From Tetranychus cinnabarinus (lineage: Eukaryota; Arthropoda; Arachnida; Trombidiformes; Tetranychidae), in assembly GCA_022266195.1 (NCBI GenBank), contig WHVY01000001.1, forward strand, positions 15,562,001 to 15,626,000: a stretch of 64,000 bases of DNA. Direction: 5' to 3'. A model generated the notes under the pieces. It made no database searches, had not been told where the DNA came from, and saw only the letters and a program-made list of their open reading frames with translations. How positions within the stretch are numbered: position 1 is the stretch's first letter; the number at the start of each line of letters is the position of its first letter. Below, one piece after another: positions 42,402-52,358 of the stretch. The position numbers and the translations under genes were made by a program.

Positions 42402-43780
42402 TATTCGGGCAACATAATTAGAAGATGAACAATTAAATAAAAAACAGATTAATCTATTAATGGATCTTTATTAAATTAGATAATTTCAAAGGAACAGTCA
42501 ATTTGTGATAGCTGTTGTCCTGAATCTAGTCAGATGGGTCAACATTTACAGTCAAAGTTTCATCAACGACATTTTCGACGAAAATTTGCATTCTAGGTGT
42601 ATCTAATGCATTATAAATGGTAATTGGGCCACAACGCATACTTGCTACTGATATGTAAGACCGTTCCAATCCTTGAGACTGGAAACGGCGCAATTTTGAA
42701 TCATCACCATAATAGTAAGGGAATGATGATATTGAATAATTATCTTGAGATTTACCAAAATCTGTGAAAGATTTCACTGGCATTGGCGCAAGAGGAATTA
42801 GTTTGCAAATAAGCTGATAAATCAGATAAGGCTCTAGGTGTATGGTCATTTGAATTATTAATCCTTTGGGTTCAACAGAAGCTGCCTTGTAGTTCTGAGA
42901 TTTTGTTGAAGATGGTGAAAATGACTTGGTTTTGTAATTAATTAAAATATCCTTAGATTCAGATGATTTGGCTTGATTATTTATCTCATGTAAAGGTATT
43001 TTTCCGCGATCGGGAGTACTACGTTCACTAATATCACTATTTGGTGTGTATTGCACTTTGTTATCCAAAAGTCGGATCGAATCACTTTTTCCCTGAGCTA
43101 AATGGAGTATATTTAGCTCGCCAAACCGGCAAAACAACTGGCTCTTCTTGAATCACAGTTGATAATTCCAAAAATTTGACTGTACAATCCTGACTACAAG
43201 TGGCAAATTGTGTGGCATTATACGGATTCCAGTCAAGTCCATGAATACGTTGATCATGGGCTGAAATATAGTGTACAGGATTGGAGATTTTCTGTAAAAA
43301 AATTATGGATTGAAAATTATTTTTTGCTAGAAAATAAATTGAACTGGCTAAAGAGCTTTGGTAATATTGCCCTTTTATCCCAAATCTGGTGTCCAAATCC
43401 AAATCCTAAACAAGGTCTTCGGTGTTCTCTGAGATCCCAATCTAAACAAAAGTGTCCATGGAACATAATGCCAAAAGGAGCCCAGTAAAAGCCAGTAACA
43501 ACTCTACGGTGATCCTTCAACACTATCGGTGATCGACATGACATCAGCTTCGATGTCTTTGTGGTTCGCGGTGAATGGAGATACATAAATAGAGAAGAGA
43601 GGAACCAAATAAATCCAAGGCAAAATTACCAGAAATTTACAAAATACAAAACAAGTGAAAATAATTGAACGCATACCTTTTGAAGATGGAATCAAACAAT
43701 ATTAACAAAGATAAATAACCGATTTAACAAATAAGCCAATTTAAATCATTAGGACCTAACACTAAAACCAAACAAAAACA
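42402..43780 (-). pseudogene. Chimeric RPS27A/WDR59 pseudogene
   Basis: Read on the minus strand, this is a second RPS27A copy whose middle is replaced by a shrunken WDR59. About 43780-43610 repeats the RPS27A 5' flank, 5'-UTR exon and splice donor (ACCTTTTGAAGATGG on the plus strand, like 44784-44798). Next come pieces of WDR59 in order: its 5' leader, codons around HKDIEADVMS, the GHRRVV WD repeat, exon 3-intron 3-exon 4, and two later parts. These include an SSTKSQNYKAASVEP stretch and a CGPITIYNA stretch, with large deletions between them. At about 42605 it switches back to RPS27A: 5' UTR, ATG and MQIFVENVVDETLTVNVDPSD, then TAG. It ends with the RPS27A 3' end and AATAAA (42467-42472). 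WDR59 intron 3 is retained, so the copy came from DNA, not mRNA. Frames are broken throughout. Confidence 0.85.
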
Positions 43781-43868
43781 TTTTTCTCTTCACTTCCCTT
43801 CTCCATTATTCTCTTTTTATCTGTTTCATGAAACTCACTCGCATTAAAAAAAAAATTGAAGCAATTAT
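43781..43868 (+). repeat. Segment duplicated from (or to) the AKAP1-like intron
   Basis: About 85 bp match 47213-47296 in the same orientation, including CTTCACTT, CTCTTTTTATCTG, TTCATGAAAC and CACTCG followed by a poly-A run. It fills the gap between the chimeric pseudogene and intact RPS27A, so the local rearrangement also involved the neighbouring gene. Confidence 0.7.
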
Positions 43869-43953
43869 TTGGGCAACATATTTAGAAATTGAACAATTGA
43901 ATAAAAACAGATTAATCTATAAATGGATCTTTATTAAATTATATAGTGTCCAT

Positions 43954-44574
43954 TTATTTGGTTTCTTCAGGTTTATCAAAAACAAATGTTAGACCACATT
44001 TTCCGCAATATTGACGATCGAAATGATTAGCCATGAAAACACCAGCTCCACATTCCTCATTAGTACACTCACGTCGTAACCTAGTAATTTTACCATTTTC
44101 GTCGACCTGGAGAGGATGAACAAAAGAAAAGAATCAGTAAGTGAAACTAATAGATGAATAGCCAATATGGAATACTATCAGTTTGCGATAAAACTCAACA
44201 GTAAACGAGGCTATTACAAAGGACAGGGTTTCAGTGGAAATAATTGATCTTACCTTATAATATCTAAGGACAGCTAATTTAACCTTCTTTTTCTTATGCT
44301 TATTCTTTTTTGGTGTGGTGTAATTCTTCTTTTTCCTTTTCTTGGCACCTCCCGGGAGACCGACCACAAAGTTTACAGTTGAACCCTCTTCAAGGGTTAA
44401 TTCAGAAATTAGCTGATCTTCATCTAAAATACTTCCACCGAAAATGAGTCGACCATCTTCTTCGAAGGAAACGTCAATTTGTGTAAGCTTTTCTAATAAA
44501 TCCTGAATAGAGTCGGATGAGTCAACATTTACAGTCAAAGTTTCACCGACGACATTTTTGACGAAAATTTGCAT
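43954..44574 (-). CDS. RPS27A: Ubiquitin-like/ribosomal protein eS31 (S27a) fusion with highly diverged ubiquitin
   Basis: Two coding exons, 44574-44254 and 44106-43954, join in phase 0 and give 157 aa, close to the usual 156. Residues 1-76 are a ubiquitin fold starting MQIFVK and ending in Gly75-Gly76. After cleavage the remainder is eS31, a 40S protein with a Lys-rich start (AKKRKKKNYTTPKKNKHKKK) and a zinc finger (C..C...YCGKC). The eS31 part is well conserved, but the ubiquitin part is not. By position it keeps K6, K29, R42 and I44 but has E11, L27, I33, S48 and E63, and G72/P74 in place of R72/R74. It therefore cannot make K48 or K63 chains, and probably serves only as a folding partner of eS31. 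A 5'-UTR intron (44608-44786) is inferred. AATAAA lies about 20 nt after the stop (43930-43935). It is divergent from the AKAP1-like gene. Confidence 0.93.
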
Positions 44575-44900
44575 TCTAGATGTATCTAATGCGATCCCGA
44601 GATGGACCTAAATAGTGAGGATACACAGTAAGAAAGAGAAAAAGAGATTAAATTCATGCACAAAACAATGTAAGAAAATGTACACGGGTAAATGAACCAG
44701 GCCAAGGGAACCAAATAAAACCAAGGTAAAATTAGCAGAAATATACAAATTAAATAGATAACAAGTGGGAATAATTGAACACATACCTTTTGAAAATGGA
44801 ATCAAACAATATTAACAAAGATAAATAACCAAATTTAACTACAATTAAGCCAATTCAAATCATTAGGACTTGGATAAAAACCAAACACAAACACTATTAG
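44575..44900 (-). promoter_or_regulatory. RPS27A 5' UTR exons and probable start region
   Basis: A UTR intron runs from donor GTATGT (44786) to acceptor TATTTAG (44608), leaving 33 nt of UTR before the ATG. The upstream UTR exon begins above 44787. A pyrimidine-rich stretch on the minus strand near 44900-44915 (TTTCCGTTTCCTC) could be the TOP-like start typical of ribosomal protein genes. The same block is duplicated at 43610-43780. Confidence 0.5.
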
Positions 44901-44914
44901 AGGAAACGGAAATA

Positions 44915-45381
44915 AGCCGCAACCATGCTCTCTATAAAACACACTTATTCATTTGCCAACCAATCAGGAAAAATGAGGTTTGAACGCCATCTATCAGTCT
45001 TTACTTCTACTACTTCTTCTCTTAATCTCACATTTTATAGTAATAAATTGATGAACTAGATGTCACGACGGATTATTGTACCTAAAATTTTTGCCATGCT
45101 TGAAGTTTAAATAACAACTTGTTAAAAAACAAGACGAGTTACATGCTTGCTTACCTTTGATGCGGTGTTGTATCTCAACAAATTGTCTGTGGTCTAAAAT
45201 AATTTCCCCACGGAATATTTTTTCAACAAACAAGTATTGTTAGGTTAAGTAAAGTAAAGAATTAAATAAAGACAGTGTTGCTTATTAAAAGTACCAAGTA
45301 CATTATTGTCAATACCTTTTATAAGGAAAACCTAAATTATTAATTTAACATCAACAACCCTTTTTTTAGAGAAGGTGAAAT
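44915..45381. promoter_or_regulatory. Divergent promoter interval between RPS27A and the AKAP1-like gene
   Basis: Head-to-head genes are separated by under 500 bp, so both promoters must lie here. A T-rich run ending TTTTTTTAG at 45361-45369 directly before the AKAP1-like start codon may be an acceptor of a 5'-UTR intron. No core promoter motif is clear. Confidence 0.4.
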
Positions 45382-48214
45382 ATGACTACTAGACCGAAAG
45401 GATCCGAGTCTGAGAGGTCAGACAGTCCATCATCATCGTCATCTTCTACATCATCATTGTCTGCTTCATCTGAGAGCAAGGTTAACGGTGAAATTATTAC
45501 GAATGGAGATCACAAGGAAAATGGTGAAACCAATAATGTAAAATGTATAGAGAACCCATGTGCTTCTGAAGTCAAATCCGAATGTGATGTATTGGAAGGA
45601 TCATTTTTTGGTCATTTAAATGGTCATCCTCTCGAAGAGCCTGTTATAATTTATCAATTTGAATTGGCCCAATATTTATGTGGTAGATTAATTGGAAGAA
45701 ATGGTCATTTTGTTAACCAAATTAAAGAAAAATCTAATGCCAGTGTTATTGTTAATCGTCATCCACTTTCTCCTCTTTATAAAATTTGTAGCATAGAAGG
45801 TGAGTAAACAGTTTTCCTTTTCTCTTCATTATTTCCTTTAGATTGCGTGGCTAGTTTTAATCAATGATGCCCTTTCCTAACAACATGTGTTTCAATTTAT
45901 CGACCGTGGATAACCATTATCAACTTAAATCGTTAATATTACTGAAACAGTTGTACATTTTGTTGTTACATCTTTTCTTATCCTTTTCTTGTATCATCTT
46001 GATCTTTCAGGAACTAGATCTGAAATAAGAAGAGCATTGCGATTAATTCGCTCCAGATTTCCGGTGTATGAGTTTCCTGAAGTTACATTGCAACAGATAA
46101 ATGTTATCAGTCCATTATTACAAGCTTGCCAAGTCACCGTACCTCAATCTTGTCAGGTAAGTGTTTTCTATCTCAAAATTGTTCTGATTGACTATTGTAT
46201 TCTATTATTCTGTTTAATCAAACAATTATCCTACTTGTATAGAAAAGTCATTAATTTATTCTTCAATTTTCCTTATAATAGCTCCATCTTCCTGAAGGAG
46301 TCTCATGTGATGTGATATTGTCCAACGTGGTTGATGCTGCACATATTTTCGTTAGACAACCAACACATCCAACTTATCCATCGCTTAGTCGACTGGACCA
46401 ATTCATGAATGCCACTTACTCTGTTGATACCCCTCCAGTTCTCTCTCCTCATCGTATGTTTTTAAGCTTTCTATTTATTTTATTCGGATACGGAATTTAC
46501 CTCACCATTCAATTTAATTGACGTAACTAATATTCTCTCTTTCTATATTCTTTTAACACGACATCTTAAACTCGATTCAGCTGGTGATATATGTGCCGTC
46601 AACATGTGTAATGCCTGGTATCGGGCAATGGTAGTCAGTTTATTGGATGACATGGAAGTTGAAGTCAAATTTGTTGATTATGGTGGTTATGCTCGTGCAC
46701 CGATCTCATCTCTCAGGCAAATTAGATATGACTTTATGACTTTGCCTTTCCAAGCCACAGAATGTTATTTAGCAAATGTTAAACCTACTGACGGTAAGTT
46801 AAATCATCTGGTGCTTATTCTTGATCAACTAATTGATTGTTCCATACAATTTAATTCTTAAATCAGAAAACCAAGGATGGTCTAAAGAAGCCAACGTTGT
46901 TTTTCATGATCTCGCTCAAGGACAAATGTTACAAGCTAAAATTGTTGCTTATGCTGATGATGGTATACCTTTGATCCATTTACACAAAATTCAAGGAGCT
47001 TCGGTAGGTTTCATCTCTAAAACAATGCTTTCACCTTAAGCATCATCATCAACATCATCAACAACATTGTCATCATCAAGAACTGTTGAAACAGAACACT
47101 TTTATTAGTCTCACTATTTTGTGGTCATTTAAGTTATAATTGTTGCATCTTGTCTCCCCTCGTGTTCACTTTTCTCATCATCTCTCAATCTCTGCATCGT
47201 GTTCATTTCTCTTTTTTCTCTTCACTTCTCCATTTTTCTCTTTTTATCTGCTTCATGAAACACACTCGACTTAAAAAAGCAAATTGAAGAAATTATAAGT
47301 CTATCCTGCGTTTTCCATCGCTTCAATGAGCTCTTCTTTTTTTGCACTTGTGTATATATTTTTCTCATCACTTGCTCACCCATCCTCTCTCTTCTCTTCT
47401 CTCTTTTTTCACCAAAGACAGATTTTAAGAAGAGTTAGTCAGACTTGAAAAAAGTACAGAGAAAAAAAAGGTCTAAACATGCTCATCATTAGGACTGGTT
47501 TGTCTTGCCCTAAGCTAGGTTGACAGCCTTAGCTCAATGAAAACAGAAATCTAGTTGAACAAGTTAGTACAACGTACCTTTATAAATAAATGATTGAGCA
47601 TTTCATCTCTATCTTTCAACTCCATTGGGTGAGCCCATAATATTAGAATATCTTATTTTCTTCCCCCTTTTCTTCTTTTCTCTTTCTCTTTCATCTGCAG
47701 CGTTTATTCTCGGCATTTGAAAGCAACTTTTATGTATTCATTAAAAACGTGCTCTTTACCTTTACCTTTCCTTCCTTACCTCAGCTAGCTTCTTGATGAT
47801 AGTGTTTTTGTAATTTATTTAGCAGCTTAAATGCTTTAAATTTTTATTATTGATTGCCGAAATGATGTTAAAAGTGAACATGATTCAGACTGATCAAGTT
47901 TATTAGAATTATTATCAAGCAAATATGCTTGAGGATGTTTACTGAGTCTATTCTATCAATTTGTTTTTCAACCTGACGAAGAAACTTAAATTAATAGCTG
48001 CTGTGGCAACACTTGACTACTAATTTGATTGTTTCTCTCAAATTCACAGACAAAACTTGTTAATTTAGTGTAAAATTTTTCATTACAATTGATTTTTTTT
48101 CCTGATTTGACATCTAATTAATAATTTTTTACCATTTTTCAGAGCGTCTTCATTAATCAAGAATTGGTAAATCGAGGACTTGCTGAATGGATTGAACATC
48201 AAATATGGGAATAA
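45382..48214 (+). CDS. AKAP1: AKAP1-like KH and Tudor domain protein
   Basis: Six exons join in consistent phase: 45382-45799, 46011-46156, 46282-46453, 46581-46793, 46867-47003 and 48143-48214, giving 385 aa. After a Ser-rich acidic N-terminus of about 80 residues comes a KH domain (about 86-157) with GRLIGRNG as its RNA-binding loop. An extended Tudor domain follows (about 200-370), with PTHPTYPSLSRLDQFM, VEVKFVDYGGYARAPISSLR and a C-terminal VNRGLAEWIE. This order and these signatures match the C-terminal half of AKAP1 (fly spoonbill), a mitochondrial-surface scaffold binding PKA and mRNAs. The N-terminal membrane anchor and PKA-binding helix of AKAP1 are absent: an in-frame TGA lies 6 nt upstream of the ATG (45376-45378). 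An upstream alternative exon cannot be excluded. Tdrkh/Papi is the nearest alternative, but it usually has two KH domains. Confidence 0.85.
47004..48142 (+). other. Long last intron of the AKAP1-like gene
   Basis: At 1.1 kb it is much longer than this gene's other introns (about 75-210 bp). It starts with ATC/AAC-rich simple repeats (47040-47080) and contains pyrimidine-rich blocks. The segment 47213-47296 is repeated at 43781-43868. No other gene is seen inside it. Confidence 0.7.
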
Positions 48215-49380
48215 ATTGCATGGTATCCTGTTATAAAACGAAAAAAATCAAGTGACATTATTAATGATTAAAAGCGAAGACTGTCGATCATCAATCATCA
48301 TCGTATATTCATATAAAATAGCTTACGAGTTGAAAATCATCCATAACGACACCAATATATAAAAATGTTTCATTTTCAACTTGAATTTAAAATTATTCTT
48401 TTTTGTTTCTCTTTTCTCTTTTTCTTTTCTTTGGTTCATCAACAATCAGACTTTATATTTATCAATTTTGACTAACAATTTACTGTTATGCTTGTTGCCA
48501 AAAGTAAATGGCTTAATGATAATCCGTATGAGATAAACCTTTGTTTTTTTGGCTTGGTTAAGCTTCATTTTTCACATCACCATTTTTTTCTTGCTGTTTT
48601 GAGATTTGGTTTTAACATAAGTCTAATATTTGATGAAACATTTGGTTATATTTCAATGATAATATGTAAACTTAATAATATTTTAAAAATGTAATAATCA
48701 GGGGAAATATTTAATTATTATTTGATTGGAGGAAGCAAAAATTAATCAATCAATGTTACTTGAACGCAACAAAAGAAACCATTGTAAATGTTTGTTCACA
48801 TTTTATCACAACAATTATAACAATATTTTCTGAATTATTATTAGTATTAGATTGAAACTTGATTAAAAAAAACAAGCAAACAGTTAATCAACAATTAGTA
48901 AACAATCAATCTGTCTATTATTGTTGTAATAAAAGAAGAGCGCAAACAATAAACAACAAATGATAATCATTTTCATAATCTTTTGTCTATTTAAAATTAA
49001 ATCTGATTAAACTCACTGATTCAATTGTATTTGATCTAATAAACGTAGTTAAATAAACAATTGTTTCTAATATTTACTCATAGTCCTCAATGATGATCAC
49101 TATTAGTGATGAGAAAAGGTTGAAACAAAAGCTTTTAGTTGCTTAGCAAAAAATGCTGCATTAGCAAGCTACTTCAACCTTTCCAATTCACTCACATGGG
49201 TATCATGATCATGTCCATGATTAATCAATCACGGATCATTTTTTATTTTATTTAAACAGTAATTATTAAATTTAAAACTATGATCTTTCCAATAAGCCCA
49301 AACACGTGCGTCAATTCAGAGCGCTTCAATCTCAAATAGGTGTTAATAGTGAAAACTGTAATTCATAAGACGCATCTCTG
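48215..49380. other. Intergenic region
   Basis: It holds the 3' flank of the AKAP1-like gene and the U3 upstream region. It is AT-rich, and the small frame at 48488-48694 is low-complexity. No further gene is supported. Confidence 0.6.
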
Positions 49381-49382
49381 AG

Positions 49383-49390
49383 TATATATA
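49383..49390 (+). promoter_or_regulatory. TATA-like box of the U3 gene
   Basis: TATATATA lies about 25-32 nt upstream of the inferred U3 start (49415). A proximal sequence element would be expected just upstream; AAGACGCATCTCTG (49366-49379) is a candidate. Confidence 0.45.
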
Positions 49391-49414
49391 TCACTTGAAA
49401 ACCAATGTAACTTT

Positions 49415-49629
49415 AAGATCATACTTCAAAGGATCATTTCTAGAGTATGATTGGGACGTTTCGTTAACAAAACGAAGTCCAACTCAGCCACGATGAGGAG
49501 TTAAGGGGCTTTTTCCTGAGCGGGAAACGGAGTGTCTAGAATTGACTTGTTCAGACCTAGCACTCATTGATGACCGTTCTTGACCGGTTTAATTACCGGT
49601 TAGGAGGGAACTAGCTCGATCTGAGTGGT
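49415..49629 (+). ncRNA. U3: U3 small nucleolar RNA
   Basis: U3 is the box C/D RNA that pairs with pre-rRNA in the SSU processome and directs early 18S cleavages. The 215 nt length matches animal U3 (about 217). The elements come in order. The 5' end AAGATCATACTTC leads into box A, GGATCATTTCTAGAGT (49431-49446). Box C'-like CGATGAGG follows at 49491-49498. Box B is TTCCTGAGCGGGAAAC (49513-49528), and box C lies in ATTGATGACCGTTCTT (49566-49581). The terminal hairpin GACCGGTTTAATTACCGGTT is next, and box D closes the RNA in GATCTGAGTGGT (49618-49629). It lies tail-to-tail with the PDK1-like gene, 277 bp away. No T-run terminator follows directly, which fits Pol II. Confidence 0.93.
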
Positions 49630-49906
49630 ATTATTAAAAAACCAAAAACAGAAGCACTTTCAAAGTAATATCAATTACTTGTTAATGGATCAGATCCATT
49701 GGATCTTTTAGATCTTGAATGAGTAACATATTCAGATGTTTTTTAAATGTTCAGTTTCATTGCTTTATTTCATGAATTGGTTTAAATTAAACGTAAGATT
49801 GATACAATATTTACTAAAATGGTTGCTTTACAATAGCAGTTTATTTAGCACACTTATCCTCAACTGATTAATTAAAATTTTCAAAATGCCAAAACATTGT
49901 TTAATC

Positions 49907-51914
49907 TCAATGTTTAAATAATTTAGAAAACAATCCTTTCTTCTTGCTTCGCTCTGGATTATTATTGGATCGAGAATTCTCCTTGTGTGATGAGCTATTT
50001 TTACAAAACCTTGAATTAAAGTTAATTCCTCCTCTACTATTACTTGATATATTATTGTAACCAGTCCTTTGTGGTGGTGGAGGTGAGGTTGAAGAGGAGG
50101 TTGTTGAGTCAACCTTTTCAAAAGGTGATTCGCTCTTCTTTGGATAGTCTGATAGACCAAGGCCTAGTAAGAGACCTTCATCTAGGCCTGGTTCAATATC
50201 GTCATAATTGAGGCAAGATATTCTAGACTCTAAATCGTAATCCTCTTTATTAAGAAAATCTAATAGTGGAGGTCGTTCTAGATGTAAGGTTGACCATCTT
50301 GTTTGCGGATATTGATTGGCTGGATTAAAAAAACTAGGCCCAGGAAGGTTAGATGATGGTGACTTTGATGAGGATGAAGATGATGACAATGGTGAGGTTG
50401 ATACTGTGATTTTAGCTGGTTGTGAAATTTCAGTGAAAAAAGGGTGAGACCGAATTGATGGATATGAGCCCAAAGTAAAATCATCTGAAGCACCTAAACG
50501 GGAACAGGGATCCAGGGTAAGTAATGATTTTATCAAATCTTCGGCCTCTGGATAAATTTTATCATCTGGAAAAGTAAGATTGAGGGCAAGTATCTTGTGA
50601 AAGATGAGATAGTCAGTTGCGTCATTGAATGGTGGACTTCCTACCAACATTTGATATATAATACAACCAAAAGCCCATAAATCTGAGCTTGTGAAACATC
50701 TTGCACATGTTATCATCTCTGGTGATACGTACTGAGCTGTACCAACAAACGAGTTACTCCGAGAGTTTTTTGTTTTGTTATTGTTCCTATTATGTGCTCG
50801 ATATCTAGAGTGTTGCTGCCTTGACTCATCACTTGAACTATTATTTTCATCTTCCTGTTTTTCGTCTGATTTGTTGTTCTCGACGTCATCCTCGTCATCA
50901 GTTTCTTCTCTGTCACTTTCTGCATCGCCATTTTTGTTTTCCTCGTCTCCTCCGTTTTGGGTTCTTTCTTTGCTTCTTGACTTGGTCATCCTTTTCTTTC
51001 GTATAGTCAAGGGGGTAGGTTTAATCGAATCCGTGCTACCTTGAAAAGCTGAACCAAAATCAGTTATTTGTATTTGCATTTTATCATTCAAAAGTAAGTT
51101 CTCAGGTTTTAAGTCTCTGTCGGATTGAAAATAAAGAAGAAAGATGATAGAAATTTTAGACGTGAAGCTAATACTGTTTCACCTGTTAAAGACGAAAACA
51201 AGTAATTTACCTGTGAATAATGCCCAACTTGTGCAGATACTCCAAAGCAAGGAGAATTTGAGCTGAGTAAAACCGGGTACATTCTTCGTTGAAACCAGAT
51301 AATTTATTGATATATGTCAACAATTCTCCTCCTCTGGCAAAGCTGAGTCCAAAAACTGTAACAGAAAAGGTAAAGAAAAAAGATATAGAAAGATCGACAG
51401 ACAGACAGAGACGGATTGAGACAGAGAAAGAGAGTAGCAGACAGCCAGTCAAGGAGAGACAGTGAAAAAGAGATGAAAGGAAAGATGAAGAAATGAGATA
51501 TCAATAAGTCAATCAAAAAGGTATTTAAAGAAAAAAGATCAAATGTCAGGGAAGACGAGGTGAACAAGCAAGATAGAGAAATATTAAAAACTCACATAAC
51601 CGGTGAGAGTCTTGAAAAGAAAAATGCAACCTTATGAAATAAGGACTTGAATGTGAGTCCAATAGATTTAGGATATCTTTCTCCCTCATAATTGCTTTAG
51701 CCTTGTTTTCTTTCAAAAGTTGCCTTTTCTCACAGATTTTGATTGCATACTTTTGTTTGGTGTGTGTATCAACAGCCAAGGCCACCATAGAGAATGAACC
51801 TTCCCCAATTAAACCAATAAACTTAAAATCTTGTGCACATTTCTTTCTAATCAGAGGTTTATCGGAGGGTTGGGCAGTTGGATTGTTTGTTGTTGAATTA
51901 CTCGTGTTGTTCAT
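49907..51914 (-). CDS. PDPK1: PDK1-like (3-phosphoinositide-dependent kinase 1) Ser/Thr kinase lacking a PH domain
   Basis: AGC-type kinase that in animals phosphorylates the activation loops of Akt, S6K and others. Three exons (51914-51596, 51355-51211, 51116-49907) join in phase and give 557 aa. The Gly loop is GEGSFS (37-42), the catalytic Lys is K59 (YAIK), HRDLKPEN begins near residue 154 and DFG is at 174-176. The signature SFVGTAQYVSPE and CIIYQMLVGSPPF identify PDK1. Between DFG and SFVGT lie 100 residues instead of about 15 in human PDK1; this insert is Glu/Asp/Ser/Asn-rich with basic ends. After the kinase domain comes a Ser-rich tail ending in basic KKKGLFSKLFKH. There is no PH domain, so membrane recruitment must differ or depend on the basic tail. 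An unseen alternative 3' exon cannot be excluded. Confidence 0.88.
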
Positions 51915-52156
51915 TTGGTTGTTTGTTTTTGTTTTCTGTAAAAAGGGTCAAAACACTGATAACAAAACAGAGTACATATAGAAGCAGGTAAGCCGGTGAA
52001 GGTGAAAATAAGAGGTGTAGTATTAGTTGAAAACAGAGACGAAACAGCCACTTTCAAAATAAATGATACAATTTAATCAGCAGAAAATGAAATAAAATTG
52101 ACTCACAATTGTAAAATAACAGCAATCTTCTGCATAAATACAGAATAATGTACATT
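51915..52156. other. PDK1-like 5' flank
   Basis: Upstream of the PDK1-like start codon; presumably its 5' UTR and promoter. Nothing else is recognised. Confidence 0.4.
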
Positions 52157-52358
52157 GATTCTACTGCTGAGACTGTTAAACCGGCGCAGCCGCGGCAGCT
52201 TTTAAGGCGCCACCTAGCCAGTTTAACTCAGGCTAGGCTTTAACAGCTTACGCTTTCGTTAGCTGGGAATCCAAGGGGAAGGTGAGGACTCAAGCTAAGG
52301 TGATCGCGACGAAATCAGGACTTGGCGAGGATACACGCTAATTCCAAGATGCAGAATC
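52157..52358. ncRNA. Candidate structured non-coding RNA, class unknown
   Basis: This segment is clearly richer in G and C than its surroundings and full of self-complementary pieces. Its ends can pair (GATTCT...GC at 52157-52167 with GCAGAATC at 52351-52358). Inside are a CTAGCC/GGCTAG hairpin, a CAGCTTACG-CTTT-CGTTAGCTG hairpin, and CTTGG pairing with CCAAG (52321-52348). On the plus strand a TAAATA box precedes the start by about 22 nt. An upstream CAATCTTCTG resembles the CATCTCTG block before the U3 TATA box. I could not match it to SRP, 7SK, RNase P or MRP RNA with conviction. It could instead be a structured 5' UTR of the PDK1-like gene. Confidence 0.35.

Noticed and set aside
48488..48694. 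68-codon frame downstream of the AKAP1-like gene
   Set aside because: Hydrophobic AT-rich frame in 3' flank with no supporting features.
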